Assembly: GCF_026340255.1 (NCBI RefSeq)
Contig: NZ_JAPEPJ010000002.1
Span: 496,001-560,000, forward strand
Length of the DNA stretch: 64,000 nt
Direction: 5' to 3'
DNA from: Streptomyces sp. NBC_01408
GTDB taxonomy: Bacteria; Actinomycetota; Actinomycetes; Streptomycetales; Streptomycetaceae
The first letter of the stretch is position 1. Each line of letters begins with the position of its first letter. The translations under genes were made by a program, and so were the position numbers. Below the pieces are notes generated by a model. The model made no database searches. It saw nothing but the letters and a program-made list of their open reading frames with translations, and was not told where the DNA came from. Below, in pieces: positions 62,785 to 64,000 of the stretch.

Positions 62785-63399
62785 GTGGGGCCGCCGCTGT
62801 GCATGGCAGGGGTATGGAAATCCTACGGGCGCCATGCGGTGCTACGCGGCGTGGATGTGGTGATCGAACCCGGCTCTCTGGTCGGCGTGGTCGGGGAGAA
62901 CGGTGCCGGCAAGACCACCCTGCTGCGCACGATGGTGGGTGAGCTGGCACCGGACCGGGGGACAGTGCACCGGGAGGGCGAGGTGGGGTACTGCCCGCAG
63001 GACACGGTGGTCAACCCTCTGCTGAGCGTGGCCCAGCATCTCGAACTGTTCCGCGTGGCCTACCGGCTGCCCGACGTGGAACGGGCACGGGCACTATTGG
63101 CGGTGCTCGGCGGCAAGGGCGTGCTGGAGCAGCGGGCCGGGACTCTGTCGGGCGGGACCCGGCAGAAGCTCAACCTGGTACTCGCGCTGATGCACCAGCC
63201 GACGCTGCTGGTCCTGGACGAGCCCTACCAAGGCTTCGACTGGGACACCCACCAGAGGTTCTGGCGCCTCGCACGGGATCTGCGCGACGGCGGTCAGGCT
63301 GTCGTCGTGGTCTCGCATCTCGTCCACGACCTCGGGCATTTCGACCGGGTCTACGAGCTGCGCGACGGAGTGCTGCTTGAGGGGGTGCGCGCCGCGTGA
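62785..63399 (+). CDS. ABC transporter ATP-binding protein
   Basis: A 204-residue ABC ATPase. Walker A is VVGENGAGKTTLLRTM, the Q-loop is in GYCPQD, the signature is LSGGTRQKLNLVLALM and Walker B is LLVLDEPYQGFD; the switch His is in VVVSHLVHDLGH. The signature keeps LSGG. GTG 62785 with GGAG about 10 nt upstream is preferred; GTG 62740 and ATG 62803 are possible. TGA overlaps the GTG of the permease gene (GTGA), so the pair makes an exporter with separate subunits. Confidence 0.9.
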   Translation: MGPPLCMAGVWKSYGRHAVLRGVDVVIEPGSLVGVVGENGAGKTTLLRTMVGELAPDRGTVHREGEVGYCPQDTVVNPLLSVAQHLELFRVAYRLPDVERARALLAVLGGKGVLEQRAGTLSGGTRQKLNLVLALMHQPTLLVLDEPYQGFDWDTHQRFWRLARDLRDGGQAVVVVSHLVHDLGHFDRVYELRDGVLLEGVRAA

Positions 63400-64000
63400 G
63401 CCCCTTCGGTACGTCCTTCACGACGGCGCTGCGGTTCGTGCTGGCGGCCCATGTACGCAATCGCCTCGCGCTGGTCCTCGCAGTCACGTTCCCGCTGCTG
63501 TGGATCTTCCTTACACGGACGTACGGCTACCACGTGACACTGCGCTTCCAGGTGTTCCCGGCTGGCGGCTACATCGAGGCCGACAACAACCACACCACCC
63601 AGGTCAACAGCGCGATGAACGCGGTCACCGTGATCGCCGGCTTCATGACGTTCATGGAGGCGCTGAAATCCGGGCCGCTGGACCGGCGCCTGGTCCTGGC
63701 CGGATACCGGCGGCGCCACCTGATGACGGCGAAGGTGGCGGCACTGGTCGTCATCGCCGCCGTGCTTGCGGCATACACGGCCGTACTGCTTCACCTGTCC
63801 TTCGACCAGGAGCAGTTCGGGGCACTGGCGACGGCGTTGTTCACGGCGAACGCCGCGTTCGGCGGGATCGGGATCATGCTGGGCTCCCTCCTGCGGGGCG
63901 AGCTGGAGGGCTTCTTCGCGATCATCATGGCCAGCATCATCGACAACGGGCTCGAAAGCCCGGGCATGAACCCGCCGGCCGACCAGCCGGGCCTGCCGTT
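63396..64000 (+). CDS. ABC-2-type permease subunit (3' end outside window)
   Basis: 201 codons are visible. Hydrophobic segments include LALVLAVTFPLLWIFL, AVTVIAGFMTFMEAL, AALVVIAAVLAAYTAVLL and TALFTANAAFGGIGIMLGSLL, fitting an ABC-2 membrane subunit. GTG 63396 overlaps the ATPase stop. GELEGFFAIIMASIIDNG near the visible end is typical of simple drug or lantibiotic-immunity-type exporters, but the cargo is unknown. The frame is open at the window edge. Confidence 0.88.
   Translation, partial: MSPFGTSFTTALRFVLAAHVRNRLALVLAVTFPLLWIFLTRTYGYHVTLRFQVFPAGGYIEADNNHTTQVNSAMNAVTVIAGFMTFMEALKSGPLDRRLVLAGYRRRHLMTAKVAALVVIAAVLAAYTAVLLHLSFDQEQFGALATALFTANAAFGGIGIMLGSLLRGELEGFFAIIMASIIDNGLESPGMNPPADQPGLP

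Overview
The window looks like Streptomyces chromosome. GC is very high, and genes are packed on both strands with many four-base stop/start overlaps. The content is typical of the genus: an egtABCD ergothioneine operon, a three-gene sdhCAB succinate dehydrogenase with a divergent LysR gene, an rmdA-type GGDEF-EAL protein, an Rpf-LysM-M23 cell-wall hydrolase beside gnd, a SpoIIE-type phosphatase and a class E/F sortase. From memory, the order (egt, sdh, rmdA, proline-rich secreted protein, ECF sigma, fpg, rpfD-gnd) matches the SCO0910 to SCO0975 part of the S. coelicolor left arm. I could not check this by alignment.

Layout. 1-8.07 kb: alpha/beta-hydrolase end, amidase, lone PemK/MazF-like protein, PARG-like hydrolase, then egtABCD as one overlapping operon. 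8-11.3 kb: an ornithine-lipid pair (olsB-olsA) and an orphan sugar-binding lipoprotein divergent from dodecin. 11.7-16.4 kb: HAD phosphatase, LLM flavin enzyme, short UvrA paralogue, histidine-phosphatase lipoprotein. 16.5-20.9 kb: sdhCAB and its LysR regulator. 21-22.8 kb: TetR/monooxygenase pair. 22.9-26 kb: SAM methyltransferase translationally coupled to rmdA. 26-31.4 kb: a surface block with a Pro/His-rich protein, a DUF4239 protein, two related secreted proteins, a sortase and a polysaccharide deacetylase. 31.5-35.3 kb: lysX and a divergent universal stress protein. 35.3-44.4 kb: CapA-like lipoprotein, ECF sigma factor, Fpg/Nei glycosylase, TPR protein, SpoIIE phosphatase, DUF6777 lipoprotein. 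44.5-48.4 kb: YndJ-DUF1990-LMF operon and an epimerase-like gene. 48.5-55.2 kb: 57-residue peptide, HD-domain protein, zinc-ribbon SDR, DMT transporter, rpfD, gnd. 55.2-58.9 kb: Pro-rich peptide, racemase-GNAT-panD, SWIM protein. 59-64 kb: a more degraded stretch with a truncated reductase, a frameshifted subtilisin remnant, an SDR/F420-type pair and the start of an ABC exporter.

What stands out is mostly regulatory and structural. About ten genes have a TANNNT -10 hexamer 6-8 nt before the start codon and no Shine-Dalgarno, so they are probably leaderless. The sdhC/lysR intergenic region has one LysR-type palindrome placed correctly for both promoters. The YndJ operon promoter is bracketed by two perfect 14-bp palindromes. 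The DMT gene is preceded by seven helically phased 11-bp repeats. Three TA-bounded inverted-repeat elements sit at CTAG sequences and supply or preserve the stop codons of neighbouring genes. A 57-residue acidic peptide with a strong ribosome binding site lies beside an HD-domain oxygenase-like gene. Two secreted proteins next to the sortase share a non-LPXTG tail signature. No tRNA, rRNA, CRISPR array or intact insertion sequence was seen.
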